Positions 35,660 to 48,849 of a DNA stretch of 64,000 nt are shown here, one piece after another. Position numbers and translations under genes: made by a program. Under the pieces are notes generated by a model. The model saw only the letters and a program-made list of their open reading frames with translations, had not been told where the DNA came from and ran no database searches. Source of the stretch: Theocolax elegans. Taxonomy: Eukaryota > Arthropoda > Insecta > Hymenoptera > Cerocephalidae. Location: assembly GCA_026168455.1 (NCBI GenBank), contig CM047428.1:87748594-87812593 (forward strand). Direction: 5' to 3'. Within the stretch, counting starts at the first letter, position 1. Every line of letters starts with the position of its first letter.

Positions 35660-37780
35660 TTCGTAATGCATATTAATGATCCTACGAATCGTATCGCGCT
35701 ATTTACATTTTATATCCCTTCAACGATCAATTCGATTTAAATTAATATTAACTTATCAATTGTATTTTAAACTTTTTTTTATTTTTTTTTAAATTAACAA
35801 AACCTTGATTATACCCTATTTAGTAGTGAATTCATACAAGTACCTTTTTATTTATCCTTCGAAAAAAAAACGGAAAAAAGAAAATAGTAGTTTAAGGTTT
35901 GTTTGTTTAAACCTAATTTGAAGCAATTTGAGTACTATGCGTTATGTTGGACATATAAGGAATTTATAATATAAAATTGTAATTAAAATTAATTAATTTA
36001 CAACATAATAGTTTTTAATCAACTATGACTCTCCGTACTATGATTGTTTAACTTGACGCACTTACTGTAGAGTTTATCAAAATTCACTTCATAAAATAAG
36101 TAAACATTCCCACTTAAATGAAATAGAATTTCAAAATATTTCAATAAATACAATTAATTTGCAAAGTTATTGCAAAAAGTAGAAAATTATGTAAAATAAA
36201 ATAAATAATTATTTTAAATAAGCAGTTTAAGTATTATTCCTAATTTCGTTGAAAACGTGTTTTATTGTTTTCGTTAAAATTACACCTTATTCGATGAAGT
36301 GTGCTTATGCATTATTCTGAAAAAACATCGTCAGGAAGTGTCAATATAAACTGAGAAAATTAATACGTATTAAATGAATTAATTATAAAAATCTTTGATA
36401 AAAATCACGAATAATACAATTAGTTTAAAAAAAACATGTTTATATACATTATTTAATAAATTTTTTATTTGAAGCCGAACAATCTATTTTTGGATAACCT
36501 TGAAAAATTAAAGTCTACGTTTATCCATCATTAAAACACTTATTACGTAGGTTACGGCAAAAGAGAAACTTAAAATTTGGTGTAAATAAATCAAGCTTCA
36601 ATACAAACGTAGTAAAATGTAAATCCGTGAATTCCGCTCCGCAGATTAACAATTTTCTCGAAAAAGTTATATAAAAAAAATATTTCCTCCTAAAGAATAA
36701 AGAAATTCAAATTATTTATTTAATTTTCTTTACCGGTCAAGAATTTTCATTTGTTTAGCACTTTCAATCTAAAAATTCTTAAAAAGTTTTAAATACTTGA
36801 GAAAACAAAAATCTGTGTATTTTAATTCCACGTAACTCTGTCGACATCTGTTTTCCACGAATGCAATATTTCGCAAACTTAAGTTAATAGTCACAAAATT
36901 TGCGGAAAGTTACGTTTATTATCATAGAGCCGCGTAGTAATATTTATTTTGTTTTCAAACTGAGTTTATAACGAATTTCATAAACATAAATACTACATTT
37001 TTAAAAAATTAAATTATTATTAGGAAAATAATAATAAATTAATCTAATTTCGTATATCACGTAGTTTTATTCCATTATATTTATTATGAATTATCGTAAA
37101 ATTTATTAGAAGATATATTCTTTTCGTTTAGCATAAAAAAATCAGTTTGCTTTTTTATTAATTACTGTATAATTTTTAATTATGCTATATAACTCCGCCT
37201 AAAATTTCTTTTTATTTACATTGGTTAGTAGATATAAAAATAATTTAAATTTAGCACAGGCTGAATATTTTTATTATTATATTTAAAAGTCCAAAGGCTT
37301 GAATGATTAATTGTTAAATCCTTAAATCCGTCCAGTTATTATAATTATATCTTGGGCATTAATAGTTAATACCTGACTTCTGTAATTTTGAACACAAAAT
37401 AGAAATGAATGAAAGTTCAACTGTTAAGAACTGATATTCAAATAATACTTAATTGTAAAGAAAAATTCATTTGCTCATATACTTATTTAAGTCATCATAT
37501 GTTAATATTTAAAAAACGTTATTTGTCACAAATATTCGATTCGATCATATAAAAATGGTATTTTACTCATTTATAATATAGCCACGTAAGTATTTTAATA
37601 GTTCTCAATATTTCGTATTTTATGAAATAGCAATAACCGCATACTACATCAATACATATAAAGCATCAAGTTTATTTTCTATTATTACTCGTTTCATTAC
37701 ATCAAAGTACCATCAATTTTTACAGTGTAGATAATAAAATAAATTTTATATATTTAGTTGGTACATTAATTATTACGGGG
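35660..37780. other. AT-rich, nothing recognised
   Basis: Two kilobases of AT-rich DNA with no frame over 60 codons and no repeat I can support. Confidence 0.6.
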
Positions 37781-38027
37781 GTGGTAGTTACGAATGAAAA
37801 GGGAAGACGTTGTACGTTGAAAGTAGAAAAACGTTTGGTGGTCCTCGGACAGTCGAAAGAGAAACGGTAACACAGATAGGAGGGTTTTAGAACGTCACGT
37901 AAAGTTTTCTACGTGATGCGTGTAGAAAACGTAGTTAATTGGAGAACATAAGGTCTTTTTCCTAGAGACACGTTAGAACCACCCCCAAGTGTACCAAATC
38001 TATATTATTTACCCGGCGCCTTTTTTT

Positions 38028-38064
38028 TCTTCTTCTTCTTCTTCTTTCCTTTCCTTTCCTTTCC
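38028..38064 (+). repeat. (CTT)n-(CCTTT)n repeat
   Basis: Pyrimidine tract changing from CTT to CCTTT units. Confidence 0.9.
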
Positions 38065-38239
38065 AACTTTTAATTAAGACTCTTGTTTTCGTACCGTTGA
38101 AATAATTGATTATAAAAAAGGGGGTAGGAAACGTTTTAAAATTACGATCATCGGTACGTTTATCTATATACCGTCTTTTATAAGATTTCCTCGTTTGATT
38201 AGTCAATGATATCGCCGATTTCTTGGTCGATACTTGTCA

Positions 38240-39630
38240 TATTTTATTTATTATATTTAAGAAGACAGTGTGTGTTTGTGTGTCTATTTGTTAATAATTA
38301 AAAGTCACCCAGTCGTATAATAATTATTCTCGTTAAACTTTGATCAATTATTCCGATGTTGCTACATCCGCTTTAAATGTTAAAGTGATGTTGTAATCTT
38401 TCTTTCCTTTTTTTTCTTTCACTCCACACGGCAAATACGTGTTTTTTTTCTAGAAATTGATGGGAATGCGATGGCAATATTGTCGATATATAGGTAGTCG
38501 AATCTAATTTTAAGTAGGTCGGGTTAAATAAACGCCAAGGAAATATTGGAATTAGAAGTGCATGCTCAATAGATGTAGGTGAACGACGAGTATATGGGTG
38601 GCAGAAGACTATTCTGCATTATTTTTCATTTGGAATTTAAAGTCTGAAATAAGTATAAAATTAGCTAAGTCGTGCAATTAGATTATTACATTAATTCGCT
38701 GAAGCAATCGTTTACTATTCCCAAATTAACCAATTTGTGATATTTCTATATTACCGACAGATCGGATGTAATTGATGATGGAAATTAATTTACAAAATTC
38801 TTAGCGTTTATTATTCTATATTTATTAATAATCTATGTACGATTTATATTTTATCCAAAGATATTTATTATATTTGGAGAAATGCCTTACCAAAATAGTT
38901 TTATTCATATCGAATATAACCTTACGTTTCGCAAAAAATATCGTAAATTTTGTTAAGGTATTTTTGGTATCGAAAACCAATATATATTTTTCCTTTAAAT
39001 TTAGTACACATGTGGATAATTCATAGATAAAGGACAATCCATTATTAGATTTTCATAAACGGATATCCTTGTCTTCTGATGTCTAATGTTTCCAAAATCG
39101 ATTACTTAGGTCGACAAAGTAGAGAAAGGATAAACTGCTATACGGATAAAAAATTTAGTACAATTAATTAAATTTTTTTTTTAAATATTTTTTAAGATCG
39201 GATAAAATTTTAATTGAAAGAAAGATAATATATTTATTTGAATTTAAATAATATTTATTAGTTTCTAAAAAATAATTTGCTAGAACTACATTTTAAATCT
39301 TAATGTATAAATATTGAGTTTAAAACGTGTAAATCGACGATTATGTACTGTTAAAAAGTGTCTAATATGAGAATCGCACATTTCATAAGGGTAATATTTG
39401 GATTTTACTGTTTTCGAAAGTAGTTGATTTATACATTCTAGCGTCAACGTTTACATTTTAGAATTTAGATAGAAAGTATTAAAAAATATTTGCTCGAGTA
39501 AGCTAAATATTTTTAATGTTCAAAACTTAAAAAGAGAAGTATAGAAATAGTTCTCAGAGGCAAGTCAAAGCAACTAGAAAAAAAGATAGTTTCCCGTAGA
39601 ATAAAAAACAAAGAACATCTAACTCGAATG
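38240..39630. other. AT-rich, nothing recognised
   Basis: Mutually overlapping 63- and 70-codon frames at 38825-39037 are AT-rich artefacts. Confidence 0.55.
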
Positions 39631-39912
39631 AAATCTAAAATGTATTAAAAAACGAGAACGCGGGCATAAGACACACTCTGGGTTGACACTAAGAATCGAG
39701 TAAACAACCCGTTAGATCTCAGTAAACTTAAACTTTCGGCAATCATTTCCCAGTTACTTTTCTTCGTTGGCACACGGCCGACGAGCCAAACAAACAAACA
39801 AAGAAAAAAAAAAGAGTGGAAGGCGCTACGAACATTCATCCGCGAGATAATGCAGTCGCACGCGCGCACACTGTAGAAAGGCAGTGCCAACATCGAGGCG
39901 AGCATCACCAAT

Positions 39913-39944
39913 TCCTCCTCCTCCTCCTCCTTCTCCTCCTCCTC
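39913..39944 (+). repeat. (CCT)n trinucleotide repeat
   Basis: CCT/CTC repeats with one TTC interruption. Confidence 0.9.
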
Positions 39945-40469
39945 TCTTCTGTTTCTTTTTTCACGAGGGGGGAAAGACTCGAGTCTCGGTTCCCACTCCT
40001 CGTAGCTCGTTAATTTTTGAATAGCACACTTTCGCGCCTTTACGCCTCGGAGCTTGGAATATAAGTCTCACCCGTGGCAGTACTCCCCTTTTCTTCTCTC
40101 GATGAAAGGAAAAGGGGTAGTGCACACGTAAACACCCACACACGTACATAACAACGTAGACGCGGTACGAGAAGGAAAAGAAAGAAACGACGCGCCGCAC
40201 CATCACCGTGTTTTTTCTTCAACGAGAGGCAGTTAAAACGACTAGAATTGCAAAAATTTATCCGTTTTTCCTTAAAAAATTAAATGTGCATTTGAAAGGT
40301 TGGCGAAACGACACCTTTCGCTCGAAGATAATGAATTTTAGTCTAGAAAATTATCGAGTTAGATTAATCGCGATTGACCGTTTAATTGACAGTATAATTT
40401 AATCGGAAGGCTTCTACGCGCAAGGACGTAACAAGGCTTTACTCTTAAGAACGTTAGTTTCCTCCTTTC

Positions 40470-40499
40470 GGTGGTGGTGCTGGTGGTGCTGGTGGTGCT
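40470..40499 (+). repeat. (GGTGGTGCT)n repeat
   Basis: Three copies of a 9-base unit. Confidence 0.9.
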
Positions 40500-43363
40500 T
40501 CTTCTACTTTCCTCAAGTTTGATCGACTTAATTGAGCCATTGTACTCGCCGACTCGATAATGGGGAGCTGCCTTTCTTCTCTCTTGTTTGAGATATTCGA
40601 GGGCTAATTTTTCCTACTTATCGCTCGAGACCCGAGCTGGCTAATTATGATAGATTTACCTTTTAAACAAATCGATTGTTCATTCGATTTCTTAATATTT
40701 TGCACCATTATCCACTTGGGGATTTATTATTTAATAATCAATTGAATGTTGGCTCCGCGTGTAAAAATATATTTGATATTTTTACGGTGGCCGGCACTTT
40801 ATCAAATGAATCTTCAATTGATTTCTTGTGCAAATTATCTTTCCTAGATTTTAATAAATACTAGGAGGGACATTTCATGAAATATGAAAAAAATGGAATA
40901 TTCTCTTTATAAAAATCGGTACGTATGTCGGTTTGTCGTTCCCTTTAGAAGATGTCGAATGTTATCAGCATTATGTTATCAACAGAGTCGTTTATCGACT
41001 GAAAATTTTAAGGAAAATCACGAGAACATTGCCCTTTGTCATGAAATACTCCCCTGCCACAAATAATTAAAAATCGGTTGAATCGGTTGTGTCGTAGAAA
41101 AGGAAACGTCGATCTCGGAAGAATGAACGTTTCGAAACAGGTGTGAAACACTCGTACTCGGAACGATGGCATTTCGCCAAACGAAAGAAAGCGAGAAAAA
41201 TAGCGAGAGAGAGGGAGAGAGGGAGAGAGGGAAAGGGAGAGATGTATATAGGAATGCGGAAAAAAGAGTGGGTGAAGTATACGTGCAGTATAGATATAGA
41301 CACGCACACGAACACATGCACACACACACACACACCCATACACACAGGCACACAGGCATCCAAATGTATATACACATACACGCAGATCGATCGAAAGAAA
41401 TATATACACACAAAGGTTGCATATGCATATATTGTCAAGTGGCGTTCTATCGTAAGCGAAATGGGTAGGAAGTGAATTATTACCGTGTACCATAGAGAGA
41501 CGAATGGCAGGTACGAGGAAACGCTTGGAGGGGTGAAAAACTGGTTAGAGAGAGGCAAAAGGGCTGAGCCGTCCACATCTCCCCCCTTCTCTCCCCCCTA
41601 CCTCTCTCTCTCTCTCTCTTTACGTTTATCCCGCTTTCCTCGCGTTTCCCTCTCTAACTTTTTTTTCATCTCTTTCTCTTTCTCGCCCAACTCTGTTTCG
41701 AACCCCCCCGGTTTTATTTATTTCCATACAAAGGCCCATTGGCGTTCGACCGAGTTACACCCCACCACTTTCCCTGCGAGCTTTAAATTTTTCTTTCTTC
41801 CCTTAAATGCCTTACCCTTCTCTTTTTTCCTGTTTTTTTTTCACCTCGGATTTTATTGTATATTTTCCAGGTTTTTGAATGTCGAGCTTGTTTTTACCAA
41901 ACGTGAAAATTCATTTTTGGTTATTCATCGATATACATAATTGGCTTTTTTATACCCATCGTGCGGACTGTTTTTCTTTTTTATTTGAGGGAGTATATTA
42001 AAATCTATTTTTAATACGTTATGTGTCAAGTGGGAATTTAAAAAAAAAACCTATTTATGTCTATTTGGTTTAATTTTTTGATAAAATGTGCGTGAAATAC
42101 GATTGTTTGATACGATATACGAACCTATTCCGTACATATTTAGTATATATTATAATAAGTATATATTTACTAGTGTGGAAGTATTTGCTTCACTCAAGCG
42201 ATAACATTCTTATTCGCTTAAGCACGAAAATTAGATTTTACACACCGCTCTTAGTGCGTTAAGTCCTAGTTCTCAATTTCTGTTCAACACTTGTTGAACA
42301 TACTATAATATACTATTATTATACCGAGGGTTTACATGCGTTTGTTAAAAAGGGACATTGCGTAAAATCGCACTTTACGCACCCTTCCCTAGAAAGTAAT
42401 AATTTGCGCACTGATAGCGATGCGTAAATTCCAATTTCACGCACACTACATTGATATATACTATATTCTACTTTACTATTGTCACAACAACAATAATTAC
42501 ATGTTGGTATTTTCTTTTTATTTTTCAGGTAAGAGCACGCTTCAGATTTCTGACTTTGATGTTACTTCACTATCGAGGTTTGTTTTTTTCCATCTATTTT
42601 TATTACAGGAATTAATTTCGCGGACAATTACATTTTACGTTACTTTTTAATTTTAAACTTCTTTTGCACACGACCCATATTTTATTGTCCAATGTTTTCA
42701 CGTGTTTGAGAAAATTTAGCACATTGTTCTACTGTTAACAAACGAAAGACAGTGATCTGTACTGTCATAGTTTTAATCAACTATCGCTCTGTCGATATAA
42801 GACAGGGATAATTAGAATTGACTTTGAACAATCGTTGAAAGATACCATGAAATATAATTACTGGATCCAAATTTGTGAAAGAAATGTTTTATATAAAATA
42901 ATTATTCTCTCAGTAATTGATTAGAAAAGAAATAAAACAAGGTATTACTTCCTAATAAACCATATGTATAAAAAGCAATATATTCATATATAATATTAAT
43001 ACAATTATTAATGTGGAAACATAGTTGAAGCTAACAATAGTACAATCAATATACTGGTAAAAATTTGTTAATGTTTTGGCGTTATAATCGTTTTATCTAC
43101 TGAAACGTAAGTTAACAATTGACAACGTTATTTAAAAAGAATAAACCCAAAATTAACCTAATAAACAGTAATTTACTTTAAGTTACAATATTTTTAGCAA
43201 AAAAACACTCGATAAATTAAATATTTAGTTTTTCTAATAACTTACAATGTTTTAACTATTCGTTTAAAAAATAAGCAATTTGCGACCGATAGAAAAAATT
43301 CCTATACACGTAAATTTGATTTATATGTATTTTAGCTTCACGTCAGTAATTAACCGCACAACA

Positions 43364-43953
43364 ATATATATATATGAGCAAATCCACGGAACCTTTGATT
43401 TTCATTTGAAAAATTTTTTTTTTTTTTTTGGGAGGCACATTGATTTAATGGAGATTTCTACTTCTTTAGAGGTTAAATAGTAGGAAAATATGAGGGCCCC
43501 TATTTCTTTTCAAGACTTATCTAAGAAATTAACGATTAAAATATTAATGAGGGGTATCATAGGGTAAATTATAAAAAATCACTTCGTAAATAAACAGAAC
43601 ATTTTTTATTCTATAATTTATGAATATAACAACATAATTAAGTCTCTTATTTAACAAAAATTAAAATATCTAACAACAATTTTCATATAAAAGGATGTTT
43701 TCAAGTGCCGTTACAGTACTGTAATTTTCTTTTCCTAGTAACAATGGTTTTTTTTTGTTTGAGTACTTGTAACAGGAATTTCATTTTTGCTCCATAAATC
43801 TTCCAACTTGAAGGTTTCAATTGGTAATGAGTACATGGCAAATTATTTGAAACATTCATTACATGATAAATAATTTTCTTTTCGCATACTTCTCTTTAAT
43901 GGTAAACAAACTACTTGACTGAATGATATGTGTGTGTATGTGTGCGCGCGCGC

Positions 43954-44025
<72 letters not shown>

Positions 44026-44168
44026 ATTTATATTAGCTTTTCTGTTGAAATAACCTATTTCGTATAGTCAATTTGGACTTCAGTTCAAAGGTATAAATTT
44101 TATACTTTTATACAGCTTATATTATCTAAATTAACAAAAAATTCAATTGAGGTTTTACGTAGATGACT
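43364..44168. mobile_element. Left part of the same TIR element, truncated at the duplication junction
   Basis: Identical in order to 46311-47118, including the left TIR at 43376. It is cut off at 44168 where duplication copy 2 starts, so it lacks the right TIR. The duplication therefore post-dates the element insertion. Its left end and GT block are present twice while its right end is present once. Confidence 0.55.
43928..44023 (+). repeat. (TG)n microsatellite with embedded (CG)n
   Basis: About 95 bases of alternating purine-pyrimidine: TG repeats, then a GCGCGCGCGCG block, then a long uninterrupted GT tract. It lies inside the TIR element and is duplicated at 46878-46971. Such alternating tracts can adopt Z-DNA; no function is implied by the sequence alone. 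Confidence 0.95.
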
Positions 44169-46924
44169 GGAGAGAGGGAAAGGGAGAGATGTATATAGGA
44201 ATGCGGAAAAAAGAGTGGGTGAAGTATACGTGCAGTATAGATATAGACACGCACACGAACACATGCACACACACACACACCCATACACACAGGCACACAG
44301 GCATCCAAATGTATATACACATACACGCAGATCGATCGAAAGAAATATATACACACAAAGGTTGCATATGCATATATTGTCAAGTGGCGTTCTATCGTAA
44401 GCGAAATGGGTAGGAAGTGAATTATTACCGTGTACCATAGAGAGACGAATGGCAGGTACGAGGAAACGCTTGGAGGGGTGAAAAACTGGTTAGAGAGAGG
44501 CAAAAGGGCTGAGCCGTCCACATCTCCCCCCTTCTCTCCCCCCTACCTCTCTCTCTCTCTCTCTTTACGTTTATCCCGCTTTCTCGCGTTTCCCTCTCTA
44601 ACTTTTTTTTCATCTCTTTCTCTTTCTCGCCCAACTCTGTTTCGAACCCCCCCGGTTTTATTTATTTCCATACAAAGGCCCATTGGCGTTCGACCGAGTT
44701 ACACCCCACCACTTTCCCTGCGAGCTTTAAATTTTTCTTTCTTCCCTTAAATGCCTTACCCTTCTCTTTTTTCCTGTTTTTTTTTTCACCTCGGATTTTA
44801 TTGTATATTTTCCAGGTTTTTGAATGTCGAGCTTGTTTTTACCAAACGTGAAAATTCATTTTTGGTTATTCATCGATATACATAATTGGCTTTTTTATAC
44901 CCATCGTGCGGACTGTTTTTCTTTTTTATTTGAGGGAGTATATTAAAATCTATTTTTAATACGTTATGTGTCAAGTGGGAATTTAAAAAAAAAACCTATT
45001 TATGTCTATTTGGTTTAATTTTTTGATAAAATGTGCGTGAAATACGATTGTTTGATACGATATACGAACCTATTCCGTACATATTTAGTATATATTATAA
45101 TAAGTATATATTTACTAGTGTGGAAGTATTTGCTTCACTCAAGCGATAACATTCTTATTCGCTTAAGCACGAAAATTAGATTTTACACACCGCTCTTAGT
45201 GCGTTAAGTCCTAGTTCTCAATTTCTGTTCAACACTTGTTGAACATACTATAATATACTATTATTATACCGAGGGTTTACATGCGTTTGTTAAAAAAGGG
45301 ACATTGCGTAAAATCGCACTTTACGCACCCTTCCCTAGAAAGTAATAATTTGCGCACTGATAGCGATGCGTAAATTCCAATTTCACGCACACTACATTGA
45401 TATATACTATATTCTACTTTACTATTGTCACAACAACAATAATTACATGTTGGTATTTTCTTTTTATTTTTCAGGTAAGAGCACGCTTCAGATTTCTGAC
45501 TTTGATGTTACTTCACTATCGAGGTTTGTTTTTTTCCATCTATTTTTATTACAGGAATTAATTTCGCGGACAATTACATTTTACGTTACTTTTTAATTTT
45601 AAACTTCTTTTGCACACGACCCATATTTTATTGTCCAATGTTTTCACGTGTTTGAGAAAATTTAGCACATTGTTCTACTGTTAACAAACGAAAGACAGTG
45701 ATCTGTACTGTCATAGTTTTAATCAACTATCGCTCTGTCGATATAAGACAGGGATAATTAGAATTGACTTTGAACAATCGTTGAAAGATACCATGAAATA
45801 TAATTACTGGATCCAAATTTGTGAAAGAAATGTTTTTATATAAAATAATTATTCTCTCAGTAATTGATTAGAAAAGAAATAAAACAAGGTATTACTTCCT
45901 AATAAACCATATGTATAAAAAGCAATATATTCATATATAATATTAATACAATTATTAATGTGGAAACATAGTTGAAGCTAACAATAGTACAATCAATATA
46001 CTGGTAAAAATTTGTTAATGTTTTGGCGTTATAATCGTTTTATCTACTGAAACGTAAGTTAACAATTGACAACGTTATTTAAAAAGAATAAACCCAAAAT
46101 TAACCTAATAAACAGTAATTTACTTTAAGTTACAATATTTTTTAGCAAAAAACACTCGATAAATTAAATATTTAGTTTTTCTAATAACTTACAATGTTTT
46201 AACTATTCGTTTAAAAAATAAGCAATTTGCGACCGATAGAAAAAATTCCTATACACGTAAATTTGATTTATATGTATTTTAGCTTCACGTCAGTAATTAA
46301 CCGCACAACAATATATATATATGAGCAAATCCACGGAACCTTTGATTTTCATTTGAAAAATTTTTTTTTTTTTTTTTTGGGAGGCACATTGATTTTAATG
46401 GAGATTTCTACTTCTTTAGAGGTTAAATAGTAGGAAAATATGAGGGCCCCTATTTCTTTTCAAGACTTATCTAAGAAATTAACGATTAAAATATTAATGA
46501 GGGGTATCATAGGGTAAATTATAAAAATCACTTCGTAAATAAACAGAACATTTTTTATTCTATAATTTATGAATATAACAACATAATTAAGTCTCTTATT
46601 TAACAAAAATTAAAATATCTAACAACAATTTTTCATATAAAAGGATGTTTTCAAGTGCCGTTACAGTACTGTAATTTTCTTTTCCTAGTAACAATGGTTT
46701 TTTTTTGTTGAGTACTTGTAACAGGAATTTCATTTTTTGCTCCATAAATCTTCCAACTTGAAGGTTTCAATTGGTAATGAGTACATGGCAAATTATTTGA
46801 AACATTCATTACATGATAAATAATTTTCTTTTCGCATACTTCTCTTTAATGGTAAACAAACTACTTGACTGAATGATATGTGTGTGTATGTGTGCGCGCG
46901 CGCGGGTGTGTGTGTGTGTGTGTG

Positions 46925-46974
<50 letters not shown>

Positions 46975-47118
46975 ATTTATATTAGCTTTTCTGTTGAAAT
47001 AACCTATTTCGTATAGTCAATTTGGACTTCAGTTCAAAGGTATAAAATTTTATACTTTTATACAGCTTATATTATCTAAATTAACAAAAAATTCAATTGA
47101 GGTTTTACGTAGATGACT
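44169..47118 (+). repeat. Tandem duplication, copy 2 (about 2.95 kb)
   Basis: Second copy, directly abutting copy 1. It begins inside the same GA-rich sequence (GGAGAGAGGGAAAGG) and ends with GATGACT at 47118, after which unique sequence starts (CAATAATC). Differences from copy 1 seen by eye include a (CA)n run shorter by 2 bases, loss of one C near 44582, extra A or T bases in several A/T runs, and one extra T interrupting the GT repeat near 46925. That is the signature of either a very young duplication or homopolymer errors on one physical copy. No sequence shared by both breakpoints was seen. Confidence 0.95.
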
Positions 47119-47780
47119 CAATAATCTACTAAAAAGTAAAGAGATATAGTTTATATATGCTTTTTTTGTGAATGTCGAGTGTGCCATGCGAAAATGAAAA
47201 TTTGGAAGACTAGGGGCCCGAGATTTTGAAAAGTTTAAGGTAGAATTGCTAGTAAAGAAAAAGAGGCACAGCTAAGCACAAAAAAGAATAAGAATCCTTA
47301 TTGCAAATCGAAAAAAGCAATATTAGTCACAATAGCTATAAACAAAACTTATCTTTGTATAATATCAAAATTCTAAAATTTCCTAAATTTACAAAAACTG
47401 ACTTCCTCAAGAGTTGCGATTTTTATTTTTCTGTATCATGAAGGCACACTATTCTAACACTTTTAGTTTAATAGGGTAGATGGTGTAGGTTGCCAAAAAA
47501 AATTTCTGTAACATTTGGTGAAGAATTATAATTTCTATAAGCTTAAAAAATAGAAGATGAGTACTACTTCCATCGTCAAATTTGCAAAAATGCAACTTTA
47601 TGAAGCCTCTAACAAAAAGCTAATGAAAACAGCTTTAAAAAAATGATAAGGACCCTTCATCGAATTACTTTTTCTACCAGAAACCGTTGTTATAATGTTG
47701 CTAGGTCTGCTTATTTACTACTATATTACCCGCTTCCCCAAAATTAAAGGTTCTGTGGATTTGCTCATATATATATATAT
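46311..47780. mobile_element. Putative non-autonomous DNA element with ~30-bp TIRs
   Basis: The left end (46323 onward) reads GAGCAAATCCACGGAACC followed by TTTGATTTT. The right end (47740-47767) is its inverted complement with about two mismatches. Both ends run into short AT tracts (ATATATAT), so a TA target duplication is possible but cannot be separated from the microsatellite. The interior of about 1.4 kb has no reading frame resembling a transposase and contains a long GT/CG dinucleotide block. Size and TIR length would fit a decayed Tc1/mariner-like or other TA-targeting element; the superfamily is inference. Confidence 0.5.
46878..46971 (+). repeat. (TG)n microsatellite, copy 2
   Basis: Second copy of the GT/CG tract, with one TT interruption (GTGTTGTG) near 46925 that is absent from copy 1. 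Confidence 0.95.
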
Positions 47781-47789
47781 TTATTTCGT

Positions 47790-48480
47790 TTAATGGTTTT
47801 CAAGAACTTTTTTATTTTCATTAATTCTTTCATGTTTCTGACGTTCGCCGTAAAGTCGAGGAAAGAAAAATTAAATGAAAATAACAGAGTGAACTCTGTT
47901 GGTAAGATCTCTTCCGCATCTCTTTAATGTTGAGAGAAAACCCAAGTTCAGAAGTACACGATCCTACTTTTTGTTCACTACATAAATGAGTCGTCTATTA
48001 TTTGTCAACTTGAAGTATAAATTTTTAATTACATTGAGCACTATGCAAAAAATTGTTTGTACCTCGGTTTTAGTAATATATGTACAATCACCATTCTAGA
48101 AATTTATTAATGTTAACATTTAAAAAGATTATTTATTAATTTCTTGAGGTTCAAAATTTGTTAGCGTAAAGAAAAAAATCTATATTTTAACAACTAATCT
48201 ATATTTTAACATTTTATACAACTGAAACGGCTATTTTGATACGTTTCTTTTTTAAAAAATGAATAATTTGTATCTAGAAAATTTGTTAGTATTTTGAGGT
48301 TAGGTATATACTCATTTCATATAATATATTTAGCAACTTGCTACCGGTTATTTTTATACCTAAAAAAAGTTACCTACATTCAGAAAAAAAATATTTTTCT
48401 AAACGCAAAATATCAAGTTGAACCTGACACGATAAAAATTATTGGTGGATATATCTCAAAAGAACGAAGTATAAATCGAA
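47790..48480. other. AT-rich, nothing recognised
   Basis: No supported feature. Confidence 0.5.
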
Positions 48481-48561
48481 CACGCTATTAAGAAAATTTG
48501 GAGTCGTCGAGATTCGGTTTAAAGTTGCAGTGAAAGGAAAAGGAAGAGGCAGAAGCAGAAG

Positions 48562-48592
48562 TAGAAGAAGAAGAAGAAGAAGAAGAAGAGGA
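48562..48592 (+). repeat. (AGA)n trinucleotide repeat
   Basis: About nine AGA units within a longer purine-rich stretch (48535-48610). Confidence 0.9.
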
Positions 48593-48849
48593 AGGAAGAA
48601 AAAAAATTAGGAAGAGTACGCGCCCGGCTGATGTCATTACGAAGATGAATGTAGGATTGTGAAAAAAAGTTGGCCAGATTCTATAAATGAGAGAAGAGAG
48701 AAGGAGAAAAAGTTCACGAGCTTCTTTCTTAAGAACTGCTGGTGCCTGCCATGCTGACCTTAGACGCTATCTCGTCGGTTATGAGATTGGATAATTGCAG
48801 AAAAATGAAGAAGTACGACTATCCATCCCGTCATTCATAATTAAAAGTG

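Larger units (their letters stand above)
41222..44168 (+). repeat. Tandem duplication, copy 1 (about 2.95 kb)
   Basis: First copy of a direct tandem duplication. It starts in the GA-rich run near 41222 and ends with GATGACT at 44168, where copy 2 begins immediately. The same order of landmarks recurs at +2947 to +2950: a (CA)n block, a CT block near 41600, a GCGTAAA-rich patch near 42360-42440, and a GT/CG block at 43928-44023. The copies align base for base apart from small length changes in homopolymers and in the (CA)n run. I saw no clear substitution. Readings in all frames are Ser-Leu, His-Thr or Cys-Val low-complexity and are not genes. Confidence 0.95.

Noticed and set aside
41008..41576. 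Cys-Val-rich and His-Thr-rich frames up to 169 codons
   Set aside because: They are translations of a CA/GT microsatellite and recur with frame changes in the duplicated copy.
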